Positions 6,802 through 14,683 are shown, counted from the stretch's first letter. The stretch is 19,367 nucleotides of DNA from an uncultured Selenomonadales bacterium (GCA_905200615.1 CAJKLB010000041.1:1-19367); one strand, 5' to 3'. The notes: generated by a model from the letters alone, not told the origin. Made by a program: numbers and translations.

Positions 6802-8884
6802 TCTCTTTTTCCGTTTCCTTTTTTGCTGATTTTACAAATTTACACTCAAAATTATTGCACAAAATCTTTCCCTTGAATCCTTTGATTAAAAATCCTCCGC
6901 ATTCCGGGCATCTTTCGCCGGTAGGAAGTCCGGTAGCCGCGAAGTCGCAATCAGGATAATTGGAACATCCGTAAAACTTTTTTCCTTTTTTAGAAACACG
7001 CTGAACCAATTTGCCGCCGCATTTAGGACAGGGAACCTTAATTTCATCGGCAGGCAAAGGTTTTGTAGACTTACACTCCGGATAATTCGGGCACGCAAGG
7101 AACTTTCCGAAGCGGCCGCTGCGGATCACCATCTTTGCGCCGCATTTGGGACAGGGTTCATCCGTCTCCACTACGGGAACTTTTACTCGTTCAATTTGAC
7201 TGGCTTTATCCAAGCACTGCTTAAAGGGGCCGTAAAAATCATCCACAACCTTTACCCAGTCTTTATCTCCGCTTTCAATATCGTCAAGCTGTTCCTCCAT
7301 AGAAGCGGTAAATTTCAAATCCACGATATTGGAAAAGTTCTCCGCCATCATATCGGTAACACAGATTCCCAATGCGGTGGGCTTCAGCGTTTTTTTCTCT
7401 CTTTCGATATAATCCCGTTCAAGAATTGTGGAAACCGTAGGCGCATAGGTACTGGGACGACCGATTCCTTTAATCTCCATTTCCTTTACCAGAGACGCTT
7501 CATTATAACGCTGGGGAGGCGAAGTAAAATGCTGTTCCTTTGTAAAATCGTTCCAAACCAGTTCATCACCGATTTTCATCTCCGGCAGCGTACCGCCGGT
7601 TTTTGTTTCTTCTTTATCTGAATCCACATATAACGCCATAAAGCCGTCAAAAACTCTTTTGGACGTTCCTGTTTTAAATAAATACCGATCGTTCGCGCTG
7701 ATGCCTACACTGATTGTCGCATACTTTGCCGGCGCCATCTGGCAGGCAACAAAGCGTTCAAAAATAAGCTTATACAGCTTATATTGGTCATTGGTAAGAC
7801 TGGCCTTTACCTCCTCCGGCGTAAAGCTCATAGAGGTAGGCCGAATCGCTTCATGCGCGTCCTGGCTGTTCTTTTTTGCTTTATAGAAATGAGGCTTTGA
7901 GGGCAGATATTTAGCGTCGTAATGGGCGGAAATATACTCTCTTACCTCATGGATCGCTTCCTCCGCGATCCGTACCGAATCAGTACGGATATACGTAACA
8001 AGACCCGTTCCCACACCGTTGATTTCTACGCCTTCATATAACTGCTGCGCCAGCATCATCGTCTTTTTCGTAGTAAATCCAAGCTTTCGCGATGCGTCCT
8101 GCTGCAAAACACTGGTAGTAAACGGAGGCGGCGGATTCTGACTTTTTGAACCTTCCTTATAATCGCTTACCACATATTTTGCGTCCTCAAGTTCTTTTAT
8201 GATTTCAAGAACCTGTGCTTCATTATTCAGTTCAATTTTATTTTTCTTATCTCCGTAAAAATGGGCGGCAAATTTTTTGCGTGATTTTTGGGGAGAAAGC
8301 AGCACGTCCAACTCCCAATATTCCACAGGCACAAAATTTTCGATTTCCCTTTCCCGATCCACCACCATTTTGGTTACGGCTGATTGTACCCTACCCGCGC
8401 TTAATCCACTTTTAATTTTATGCCAAAGAATCGGACTGATTTCATACCCTACCAGCCGATCCAGCACACGGCGCGCCTGCTGAGCGTTGACCAAATCAAG
8501 ATTAATTTCCCGCGGCTGAGTAATAGCGTTGCAAACGCAATTCTTTGTGATCTCATTAAAGACCACACGACAGGGCGAATCCTGAGGAATTTTTAAAAGC
8601 GAAGCCAAATGCCAAGAAATTGCTTCCCCCTCTCTATCAGGGTCCGTAGCCAAAAAGACTTCATCCGCTTTCTGCGCTTCCTCTTTCAATTCCTGCGCAA
8701 TTTCTTTTTTGGAAGAAATTAAGGTATACTGAGGTTCAAAATGATCTTCGATTTTAATGCCCAATTTACTTTTAGGCAAATCAATAATATGCCCGCCGCA
8801 AGCGAGAACTTTATATTCTTTTCCCAAAAACTTACCAATCGTTTTTGCTTTATGGGGTGATTCAACAATAAGCAATTTTTCCAT
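6794..8884 (-). CDS. topA: DNA topoisomerase I (type IA)
   Basis: Topoisomerase I relaxes negative supercoils by a transient 5'-phosphotyrosine single-strand break. From ATG 8884 it has 696 residues. The frame is open 26 codons further, but MEKLLIVESPHKAKTIGKFLG is the family start and GGAG lies about 9 bases upstream. The Toprim domain shows IVESP (6-10) and TDPDREGE (80-87), with the metal-binding acidic residues. SGLSAGRVQSA (159-169) and the active site TYIRTDS (297-303, Tyr298) follow. The C-terminus carries three zinc ribbons, each with two cysteine pairs: CPKCG...CPNYPEC, CPKCG...CSNYPDC and CPECG...CNNFEC (roughly residues 578-685). It ends with a basic/acidic tail. It begins 19 bases after the dprA stop and overlaps trmFO by 8. 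Confidence 0.97.
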   Translation of the reverse strand: MEKLLIVESPHKAKTIGKFLGKEYKVLACGGHIIDLPKSKLGIKIEDHFEPQYTLISSKKEIAQELKEEAQKADEVFLATDPDREGEAISWHLASLLKIPQDSPCRVVFNEITKNCVCNAITQPREINLDLVNAQQARRVLDRLVGYEISPILWHKIKSGLSAGRVQSAVTKMVVDREREIENFVPVEYWELDVLLSPQKSRKKFAAHFYGDKKNKIELNNEAQVLEIIKELEDAKYVVSDYKEGSKSQNPPPPFTTSVLQQDASRKLGFTTKKTMMLAQQLYEGVEINGVGTGLVTYIRTDSVRIAEEAIHEVREYISAHYDAKYLPSKPHFYKAKKNSQDAHEAIRPTSMSFTPEEVKASLTNDQYKLYKLIFERFVACQMAPAKYATISVGISANDRYLFKTGTSKRVFDGFMALYVDSDKEETKTGGTLPEMKIGDELVWNDFTKEQHFTSPPQRYNEASLVKEMEIKGIGRPSTYAPTVSTILERDYIEREKKTLKPTALGICVTDMMAENFSNIVDLKFTASMEEQLDDIESGDKDWVKVVDDFYGPFKQCLDKASQIERVKVPVVETDEPCPKCGAKMVIRSGRFGKFLACPNYPECKSTKPLPADEIKVPCPKCGGKLVQRVSKKGKKFYGCSNYPDCDFAATGLPTGERCPECGGFLIKGFKGKILCNNFECKFVKSAKKETEKESE

Positions 8885-8903
8885 ATATTCTACTCCGTTT
8901 TTC

Positions 8904-9995
8904 TTATCTGCGCAAAGAATACTCTCTGCCGGGAAATTGTTTAATATATCCGGCAATTTCAAGCATCATTAATGCAGTATTGATTTCATCGATATCAGCC
9001 TGCAGAGAATTTTCTATTATTTCTGCAGCCAGATCCTCCACTTCAAGCATTTTTAAAATTTGTTTTTGTAAAGGATCCATGTCTTCCGGAATCTCAAATT
9101 TTTCCGCTTTCTTTTTTGCGTATATCCCAAATTCCATCAGCAAATCTTCCGGAGAAAGCGCGCAAAGACATCCGTTTTTTATTAAATAATTTGTTCCCTC
9201 ACTGGAAGGAGAAGTAATATTCCCCGGAACGGCGAAAACCGATTTATTTTGCTCTGCCGCAAAGTCCACGGTAATCATGGTTCCGCTGGGCATTCCCGCT
9301 TCAACAACTAAAAGGCAATGTGAAAGCCCGATAATCAGCCGATTGCGCTGAGGAAAATTTTCTTTTTGCGGTCGTGTGGAAAGCGCATATTCACTGAAAA
9401 CCAGGCCGCTTTTTATAATTTTATGATAAAGCGCGGTATTTGCCGCGGGATAGATAAAATCCACCCCGCCGCCTAATACGGCAATTGTCTTTCCTCCATG
9501 ATCAATTGCTGCGGCATGCGCACAGCCATCAATTCCGTCAGCCATTCCTGATACAATACAAACACCGTTTTCCGCTAAAGTGCCGGAGAATTTTTCCGCA
9601 CATTCCCTGCCGTATCGAGTTGCTCTGCGGGAACCTATTATTGCCGCACAAGGCTCATATATCAATGACAAGTTGCCGATATAATATAAAAGAGGCGGCG
9701 GAGAATCAATCTTCTTCAATTGCGGCGGATATTCAGCCGAAAAATAAAACACGACATGAATATCATGCGCTACCATATAATCAAGTATACGGTCACATTG
9801 TTTGCGCCATGCATTATTTTTTATTTCGCCTAAAATATCAGAAGGAAGAAACTGAAGCGTTTTATCTTTTTGTTCTATCCCCTCTAAAAAAGCTTCTTTG
9901 GTTTGATATTTAAAATACAATTTTGCAAAACGACGGGCGCCTATATTTTTTATATTATTCACATATAACCAGAAGAGCTCCTGCGGAGAAAGCAA
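8904..9995 (-). CDS. dprA: DNA-processing protein DprA
   Basis: DprA (Smf) binds incoming single-stranded DNA during natural transformation and loads RecA on it; it is also kept in many species not known to be competent. The Rossmann-like core shows AAIIGSRRATRYG, CIVSGMADGIDGCAH, TIAVLGGGVDFIYP, FPQRNRLIIGLS, SGTMITVDFAAEQNKSVFAVPG and GTNYLIKNGC, all typical. An N-terminal helical region (PQELFWLYVNNIKNIGARRF) and a C-terminal winged-helix (DprA/DML1-type) region follow the family plan. The reading frame can begin at TTG 10025 (373 residues), but TTG 9995 is preceded by GGGAGAGG at about 7 bases and gives the usual short N-terminus (363 residues). I chose the latter, with moderate certainty. 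It is the first gene of the dprA-topA-trmFO-hslVU operon, with a promoter at 10048-10076. Confidence 0.94.
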   Translation of the reverse strand: MLSPQELFWLYVNNIKNIGARRFAKLYFKYQTKEAFLEGIEQKDKTLQFLPSDILGEIKNNAWRKQCDRILDYMVAHDIHVVFYFSAEYPPQLKKIDSPPPLLYYIGNLSLIYEPCAAIIGSRRATRYGRECAEKFSGTLAENGVCIVSGMADGIDGCAHAAAIDHGGKTIAVLGGGVDFIYPAANTALYHKIIKSGLVFSEYALSTRPQKENFPQRNRLIIGLSHCLLVVEAGMPSGTMITVDFAAEQNKSVFAVPGNITSPSSEGTNYLIKNGCLCALSPEDLLMEFGIYAKKKAEKFEIPEDMDPLQKQILKMLEVEDLAAEIIENSLQADIDEINTALMMLEIAGYIKQFPGREYSLRR

Positions 9996-10047
9996 ATATA
10001 ATCCTCTCCCTCTGCGATATCGCAACAGAATTTATTTAGTATTTACA

Positions 10048-10076
10048 ATATTATATTAAAACTATTTTCGTGTCAA
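10048..10076 (-). promoter_or_regulatory. Promoter of the dprA-topA-trmFO-hslVU operon
   Basis: On the minus strand a perfect -35 TTGACA (10076-10071) is followed by TATAAT at 10055-10050 (15-base gap) or by TAATAT at 10053-10048 (17-base gap). Transcription leftwards would start about 20-50 bases before dprA, depending on the start codon used. The -35 box directly follows the U-tract of the terminator of the upstream gene. Confidence 0.7.
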
Positions 10077-10077
10077 C

Positions 10078-10111
10078 AAAAAAATGGGCGCCGCTTATTT
10101 TGCGGACGCCC
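10078..10111 (-). terminator. Terminator of the araC-type/membrane protein unit
   Basis: On the minus strand GGGCGTCCGC (10111-10102) pairs with GCGGCGCCC (10094-10086), with one bulged base, around AAAATAA. The tail is ATTTTTTT (10085-10078). The stop codon of the membrane protein (TAA, 10097-10095) is in the loop, so the end of the coding region forms half of the terminator. Confidence 0.8.
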
Positions 10112-10892
10112 TGTTTTTTATTTTTGTCAGAATTTTTTTAAAAGGAATAAACAGAATAATCAAACTGACCGCCACTGCCACGGCAATACATAAGGCACTG
10201 AAAATATACACGTCAGCATAATAGCTTCTTACGGTTCCCACGGATTTATTCCGCAGATTACTATACCACTGAAACGTTTTTTTCTCTGTAACAGAAGTAT
10301 TTCCTGTTTCTTGATTGCTACCATCTTCCGTGCTTCCGCCGGCCGTACCGGAAGAAGTAAACGGCAGTACCGCAAAGCCATCAATACAGATTCTGGAACA
10401 ACCATCGGGCAGCGTAACAAATTCAAAGACCGCTTCACTTTCCCCATTTTCCGTTATCGTAACAGGCGAAGAATATAAAAACCAACGGTTTTTTTGTATC
10501 GGTTGATTCTGCTCTGCAAGAAGCTGATCTCCCACCTTTGCCTGAATTGAATTTTCTTTTTCTGCGTCTATTCCTGAAAGACGGATATAAATGTTCAACG
10601 TATATGTTCCCGCTCCCGGCAAATACGGTGCTATATCGAATTTAGGAGAAATAGCTCCTTCCTCCGGTTCAAATTGCAGATAGTTATTTCCTTTATATCC
10701 GCCGCTGATTTGAAGCGAAAGCGTACCTCCGTCACTGTACCAGCCGGTGCTTTCAACATCTTCCGCCCCTAAAAAGCAAGAACTTTTCATCGGTATAAAT
10801 CCGGAGTCATACGCACCGGAAGCTTGAACAATCATAGCTGTTACTAAAAATAACATTACAACGAAAAGAAAAATGTTGCTTATTTTTTTCAT
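10095..10892 (-). CDS. Secreted, membrane-anchored protein with carbohydrate-binding-like ectodomain
   Basis: No named family is recognised with certainty. The 265 residues show a clear plan. A signal peptide (1-26; KK, then a hydrophobic run, then VQASGA) leads an extracellular beta-rich domain (about 35-178). A Gly/Ser/Thr/Glu-rich linker (180-205), one transmembrane helix (about 229-250) and a basic cytoplasmic tail (KKILTKIKNRASAK) follow. The ectodomain has the feel of a galactose-binding-like jelly roll (CBM4/9/22-like): WYSDGGTLSLQISGGYKGNNYLQFEP early, TYTLNIYIRLSG in the middle, RICIDGFAVLPF at the end, plus several aromatics. There is no enzyme motif and no LPXTG. The start codon overlaps the regulator stop (ATGA), so the two are made together. 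Binding of a sugar polymer at the cell surface, or presenting a signal, is inference. Confidence 0.8.
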   Translation of the reverse strand: MKKISNIFLFVVMLFLVTAMIVQASGAYDSGFIPMKSSCFLGAEDVESTGWYSDGGTLSLQISGGYKGNNYLQFEPEEGAISPKFDIAPYLPGAGTYTLNIYIRLSGIDAEKENSIQAKVGDQLLAEQNQPIQKNRWFLYSSPVTITENGESEAVFEFVTLPDGCSRICIDGFAVLPFTSSGTAGGSTEDGSNQETGNTSVTEKKTFQWYSNLRNKSVGTVRSYYADVYIFSALCIAVAVAVSLIILFIPFKKILTKIKNRASAK

Positions 10893-11689
10893 TTTGATGT
10901 CTCCTGTGACGGCTTCGCGCCAATATATTTTGTATATGCCCGATAAAAGGCGGAGTAATCGTTAAATCCGCTCATCAGAGCGGCCGTAGACGCCTGACAG
11001 CCTTCACCAATCAATTGCTGTGCCATAACCACGCGTTTACGAATAATATATTCCATTACCGGCAGGCCGGTATATTTTTTAAACATATGCCCTAAATGAT
11101 ATTTACTGATAAAAAAACGCTCCGCCAGTTCTTCTAAACGAAACGGCTGTGAAATATTCTCATTAATATAGTTCACAATTTTCGTAATCAGTTGTTCCCC
11201 GGTATCTCCCTGCACTCCAGAAGAAAACGTATTATGCAAAACCACCAGCAATTCATTAACAATCAATTTTGCCATAATGGACCTCTCCGGTTCATTTAAC
11301 ACAATGCACGAGGAGATTCTCTCAAACGTCTGCACAACAGACGGCTGAATATCAGGATATATATTGTTTACACCGAGAGCTCTGTTATTAAATATATCCA
11401 AAAGTAACGCAGAATTCTCAAACACCGTATTTTCATCAAAATGAACAACCAAACGCTCATAAGGGGTATCTTCCGAAACATGGATATAATGGAATTCTCT
11501 TGGCCTGAACACCAATAAACATCCGGGTTCAACTGTATATTTTGCGCCTTCAACAAAAAAGGTGCCGCTTCCGCGCTTAATATAAATAATTTCGTACATA
11601 TTATGACAATGCCGGCTGAATTGTGATGTTTCCGGTTTTTTATCAAGCGTATGATGATAATAAAACCCTTTAAACCTTATATGCTCCAA
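10889..11689 (-). CDS. AraC-family transcriptional regulator with cupin sensor domain
   Basis: This 266-residue regulator has an N-terminal cupin ligand-binding domain (about 5-95; HCHNMYEIIYIKRGSGTFFVEG at 27-48, PGCLLVFRPREFHYIH at 55-70, with His27, His29, Glu33 and His67 in typical places). A helical linker and a C-terminal double helix-turn-helix domain follow (about 172-262; LEELAERFFISKYHLGHMFKKYTG and AALMSGFNDYSAFYRAYTKYIGAKPSQ). Such proteins usually sense a sugar or sugar derivative and activate the neighbouring catabolic genes. Here the divergent seven-gene glucuronate operon is the obvious target. The start is TTG at 11689 with AAGGAA about 9 bases upstream; no ATG fits better. 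It is the first gene of a two-gene unit, with its stop overlapping the membrane protein start. Family assignment is sure; effector and target are inferred. Confidence 0.93.
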   Translation of the reverse strand: MEHIRFKGFYYHHTLDKKPETSQFSRHCHNMYEIIYIKRGSGTFFVEGAKYTVEPGCLLVFRPREFHYIHVSEDTPYERLVVHFDENTVFENSALLLDIFNNRALGVNNIYPDIQPSVVQTFERISSCIVLNEPERSIMAKLIVNELLVVLHNTFSSGVQGDTGEQLITKIVNYINENISQPFRLEELAERFFISKYHLGHMFKKYTGLPVMEYIIRKRVVMAQQLIGEGCQASTAALMSGFNDYSAFYRAYTKYIGAKPSQETSK

Positions 11690-11755
11690 AATAAAATTTC
11701 CTTACATATATTGAATTTTTTTTGTTTTTTGCCGAGAACACAGCAGGATTTGCAA

Positions 11756-11784
11756 TGTTCATTATTCTGCGCTTATAGTATAAT
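11756..11784 (+). promoter_or_regulatory. Promoter of the sugar/glucuronate operon
   Basis: A perfect -10 TATAAT (11779-11784) has only a poor -35 at the proper distance (TGTTCA, 11756-11761, 17-base gap). A good -10 with a weak -35 is typical of activator-dependent promoters, and an AraC-type gene is divergent. Transcription would start near 11791, 38 bases before the first ATG. I could not point to a certain operator. Confidence 0.6.
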
Positions 11785-11805
11785 ACTTTTCAAGCGATAA
11801 TTCAA
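11777..11805 (-). promoter_or_regulatory. Promoter of the AraC-type regulator, overlapping the operon promoter
   Basis: On the minus strand TTGAAT (11805-11800) and TATACT (11782-11777) are 17 bases apart. The -10 shares four base pairs (11779-11782) with the -10 of the rightward promoter, so one RNA polymerase would block the other. The leftward leader would be about 80 bases. Confidence 0.55.
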
Positions 11806-11828
11806 TAAAAATTTTTGGAGGTGATTTT

Positions 11829-12596
11829 ATGATTATCGGTGCTCAGCTTTACTCCGTTCGCGATAAATGCAGTACAGAAGACGGAATCAAAGCTACTTTT
11901 AAAAGAATGAAAGAAATCGGGTATTCTTCCGTACAGATCAGCGGTTTTCCCTACAATGCAGAAAAAGCCAAGGAATATGCAGATGAGTATGGATTGCATA
12001 TCGGTCTTACCCACACCGCAATTGACCAGATTATCAACCATACCCAGGAAGTCATACAAAACCATAAAATATTAGGTGCGGATGTAGTCGGTATCGGTTA
12101 TCCGGGCGGCTATTATAACAACGGCATATTAGAAACAGACAGGCTTATTTCCGACCTTACTTCCGCTGTGCAAGCCATAGAAGATGCCGGTTTAAAATTC
12201 GGTTATCACAATCACGCTATGGAATTTAAAGACTTAGGCGGTTATTATCCCCTGGACATATTATTTGAAAAAACAAACTGGAATTTTATTTTAGATGTAG
12301 GCTGGGTGGATTTTGCCGGTGCCGACGCGGTAAAAGCAGTAAATAAATATGCCTCCCGTTTGGAATATGTACATTTAAAGGACTTCCGTGCGGCTCAAGA
12401 ACCAAATGAACCGGACGGAAATCGGATTGTATCACTTTATAACGGAAACGTTCCCTTAGATGCCATTCTTACCGCGTTAAAAAAAGCAGGAACAAAAGTG
12501 GCTTATGTAGAACAGGATAACGCCGTAGAAAAAAACAGCTATGAAGAAATGAAAAACAGCTATGAAGCGCTGAAAAAGAAAGGATGGACAAATTAA
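11829..12596 (+). CDS. Sugar phosphate isomerase/epimerase-fold TIM-barrel protein (copy 1)
   Basis: This 255-residue protein belongs to the AP-endonuclease-2-like / sugar phosphate isomerase-epimerase fold (xylose isomerase-like TIM barrel). It starts MIIGAQLYSVRDKC, typical of one subgroup. Likely divalent-metal ligands are in FGYHNHAMEF (124-133), ILDVGWVDFAG (154-164, Asp156), YVHLKDF (180-186, His182) and YVEQDN (226-231, Glu228). The fold covers inosose dehydratase (IolE), inosose isomerase (IolI), hydroxypyruvate isomerase and the 3-keto-sugar-acting YcjR and DgpC-like proteins, so the reaction cannot be named from sequence. It is first in the seven-gene operon, has a strong ribosome site (GGAGGTGA), and lies 1 base from the next gene of the same fold. 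Acting on a keto-sugar made by the neighbouring dehydrogenases is inference. Confidence 0.9.
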   Translation: MIIGAQLYSVRDKCSTEDGIKATFKRMKEIGYSSVQISGFPYNAEKAKEYADEYGLHIGLTHTAIDQIINHTQEVIQNHKILGADVVGIGYPGGYYNNGILETDRLISDLTSAVQAIEDAGLKFGYHNHAMEFKDLGGYYPLDILFEKTNWNFILDVGWVDFAGADAVKAVNKYASRLEYVHLKDFRAAQEPNEPDGNRIVSLYNGNVPLDAILTALKKAGTKVAYVEQDNAVEKNSYEEMKNSYEALKKKGWTN

Positions 12597-12597
12597 T

Positions 12598-13485
12598 ATG
12601 GCACAGTTTATTATATCCGCCTTTGCCGACGAAGCCGCAGCCGATTTGACGAATCAAATTGCTGCGCTGAAACGCAATAATTTAAACTACATAGAAATCA
12701 GAAATATTGACGGTAAATGTGTAATTGATTATTCCGAAGAAGAAATTACCGCATTTAAAACTGAACTCGACGCAGCAGCAATCCGTGTTTCTTCTTTGGG
12801 CTCTCCTATCGGAAAATATGAAATCACCGATGAATTCCAACCTCATTTCGATCGTTTCAAAAAAGCAATTAAAACAGCCCAGCTTTTAGGAACAAAAAAC
12901 ATGCGTATGTTCAGTTTTTTTATTCCTGACGGAAAAATTGCCACAGATTATAGCCAGGAGGTTTACCGGCGGCTAACGCTGATGCTTGAGTATGCTAAGG
13001 CGGAAGGGATCCAGCTCTGCCATGAAAACGAAGCACGGATTTATGGTCAGCGTCCGGAAGAGGCCTTAGAGCTGCAAGAAAAACTTCCTGATTTAAAAGC
13101 GATTTTTGATCCGGCAAATTATATTATGGAAAATGCCGATATTACATGGGCTATTGACAGAATCGCCCCTTATTTAGAGTATCTTCATATTAAAGATGCC
13201 TGCCTGAGTGACCATAAGATTGTTCCTGCCGGATACGGCGACGGAAAAATTGCCGAAGTTCTTGAAAAAACTGCCGCTGCAAGAGGCAATCAAGATACCT
13301 TCCTTACCGTAGAGCCACATCTGTTTGCTTTTACCGGCTATTCCAACCTGGATCACCGGGAAATGAAACATAAATTCAGCTATGCCAATCAAAATGAGTC
13401 CTTTGACGCTGCTGTAAACGCATTAAAAGAAATATTAAATCAAATAGGTTATAAAAAAGGAGAGGATAACAAATGGAAAAAGTAA
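12598..13485 (+). CDS. Sugar phosphate isomerase/epimerase-fold TIM-barrel protein (copy 2)
   Basis: This is a second, clearly different protein of the same fold, 295 residues, starting MAQFIISAFADEAAADL. The barrel metal site is visible as LCHENEARIYG (140-150, Glu143), IFDPANY (169-175, Asp171), LHIKDA (196-201, His197) and VEPHL (238-242, Glu239). The stretch IVPAGYGDGKI (208-218) is a usual G-x-G-D/E-G loop in the group. It shares little sequence with copy 1 beyond the motifs, so it is not a recent duplicate and probably does a separate step. It begins 1 base after copy 1, and the next gene starts inside its last codons (13-base overlap), so all are co-translated. An isomerase, epimerase, dehydratase or lyase acting on a keto-sugar are all possible. 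Confidence 0.9.
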   Translation: MAQFIISAFADEAAADLTNQIAALKRNNLNYIEIRNIDGKCVIDYSEEEITAFKTELDAAAIRVSSLGSPIGKYEITDEFQPHFDRFKKAIKTAQLLGTKNMRMFSFFIPDGKIATDYSQEVYRRLTLMLEYAKAEGIQLCHENEARIYGQRPEEALELQEKLPDLKAIFDPANYIMENADITWAIDRIAPYLEYLHIKDACLSDHKIVPAGYGDGKIAEVLEKTAAARGNQDTFLTVEPHLFAFTGYSNLDHREMKHKFSYANQNESFDAAVNALKEILNQIGYKKGEDNKWKK

Positions 13486-14669
13486 AATTTGGTATTATCG
13501 GCGCCGGTAATATGGGAACCGGTCATTTCAGAAGCTTTATGAGCAATTTGATTCAAAACGGCGAATGCATTGCCATCGCAGATCTTATTCCTGAAAAGCT
13601 GGAGGAAAAAAAGAAGATTGCCCAAGAAATGAACCCTGAAGCCGCAGCAAAAGTACACTATTTCAACAGCGGAGATGAACTCATTGAAAGCGGCGTTTGT
13701 GACGCTGTTATTATTGCTGTTCCTCATTATGATCATCCCGTTTTTGCCATCAAAGCCATGAAAAAAGGTATTCACGCGCTGGTGGAAAAACCCGCGGGTG
13801 TTTATACGCTTCAGGTGCAGGAAATGCTGGATGAAAGTCAAAAGCACCCGGAACTGAAACTGGGCATTATGTTTAATCAAAGAACAAATCCCTATTATAA
13901 AAAAATGAAACAAATGATTGCCGATGGCGAACTGGGTGAGATCACCCGCTTGAACTGGATCATTACCAACTGGTACCGCACACAAAGATATTATGATGTT
14001 GGCGGCTGGCGCGCTACCTGGAAAGGCGAAGGCGGCGGAGTTCTATATAATCAGGCACCACATAATATTGATCTTTTCCAATGGATTCCCGATATGATGC
14101 CGAATAAAGTTCATGCATTCTGTCATTTCGGCAAATGGCACAATATTGAGGTTGAAGATGATGTGACCGCTTATTTCGAATATCCCAACGGAGCAACCGG
14201 TGTATTTATTACCACTACCGGTGATAATCCCGGAACAAATCGTTTGGAAATTTGCGGGGATAAAGGTAAGTTGGTATGTGATGATGAGCTTACTTTTTAT
14301 AAGTTGGAGAAATCATTGAAAGAATTCACATTTGGTGCCGAACAGCCATGGGATACGCTCAAGTGTGAAAAAATCAATATTAAAGTAGAAGGAGATAATC
14401 CTCAGCATGTAGGAATCCTTAATAATTTTGCCAATGCTGTTTTAGGATTAGAACCTCTCTATGCTCCCGCCGCTGACGGTATCAAAGGAGTGATGCTGGC
14501 TAACGCGATGCTGCTTTCCGGCTGGACCGGAGAGACTGTGGAGCTTCCCATTGACGGCAAAAAATTCTTTGATATGCTTCAGCAGCATATCAAGGATTCA
14601 AAATTCGTTAAAGTAACTGCGGAGAGTACCGGCACCCCAGATATTTCTTCCACCTATAATTCGAGGTAA
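13473..14669 (+). CDS. Gfo/Idh/MocA-family NAD(P)-dependent oxidoreductase (copy 1)
   Basis: This 398-residue sugar dehydrogenase has an N-terminal Rossmann domain with GIIGAGNMGTGHF (7-19), the family VEKPAG motif (104-109, with the EKP catalytic Lys106), and a C-terminal alpha/beta substrate domain. The catalytic region is GEGGGVLYNQAPHNIDLFQW (185-204), His197 being the expected proton donor/acceptor. The domain also carries many aromatic residues (NWIITNWYRTQRYYDVGGWRATW, about 161-183), suggesting a large or glycosylated substrate. Family members oxidise a ring hydroxyl of free sugars, inositols or glycosides, or reduce the keto form. It starts 13 bases before the stop of the preceding gene, with AAGGAGAGG upstream, and ends overlapping the TAATG before the next dehydrogenase. 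Which hydroxyl and which sugar are unknown. Confidence 0.93.
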   Translation: MEKVKFGIIGAGNMGTGHFRSFMSNLIQNGECIAIADLIPEKLEEKKKIAQEMNPEAAAKVHYFNSGDELIESGVCDAVIIAVPHYDHPVFAIKAMKKGIHALVEKPAGVYTLQVQEMLDESQKHPELKLGIMFNQRTNPYYKKMKQMIADGELGEITRLNWIITNWYRTQRYYDVGGWRATWKGEGGGVLYNQAPHNIDLFQWIPDMMPNKVHAFCHFGKWHNIEVEDDVTAYFEYPNGATGVFITTTGDNPGTNRLEICGDKGKLVCDDELTFYKLEKSLKEFTFGAEQPWDTLKCEKINIKVEGDNPQHVGILNNFANAVLGLEPLYAPAADGIKGVMLANAMLLSGWTGETVELPIDGKKFFDMLQQHIKDSKFVKVTAESTGTPDISSTYNSR

Positions 14670-14683
14670 TGGGAGATGATTCT

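Noticed and set aside
8885..8962. Longer N-terminus for topoisomerase I (26 extra residues)
   Set aside because: It would overlap the dprA coding end, and the family start MEKLLIVESP with an upstream GGAG is at 8884.
11690..11828. Catabolite-responsive (cre) site in the divergent promoter region
   Set aside because: CG-centred stretches such as TCAAGCGATAA and CTGCGCTTATAG were compared with the cre consensus, and both halves miss too many positions.
13449..13985. 178-residue minus-strand frame opposite the first Gfo/Idh gene
   Set aside because: It is Phe/His-rich antisense shadow sequence of a gene with clear family motifs, with no promoter or ribosome site.
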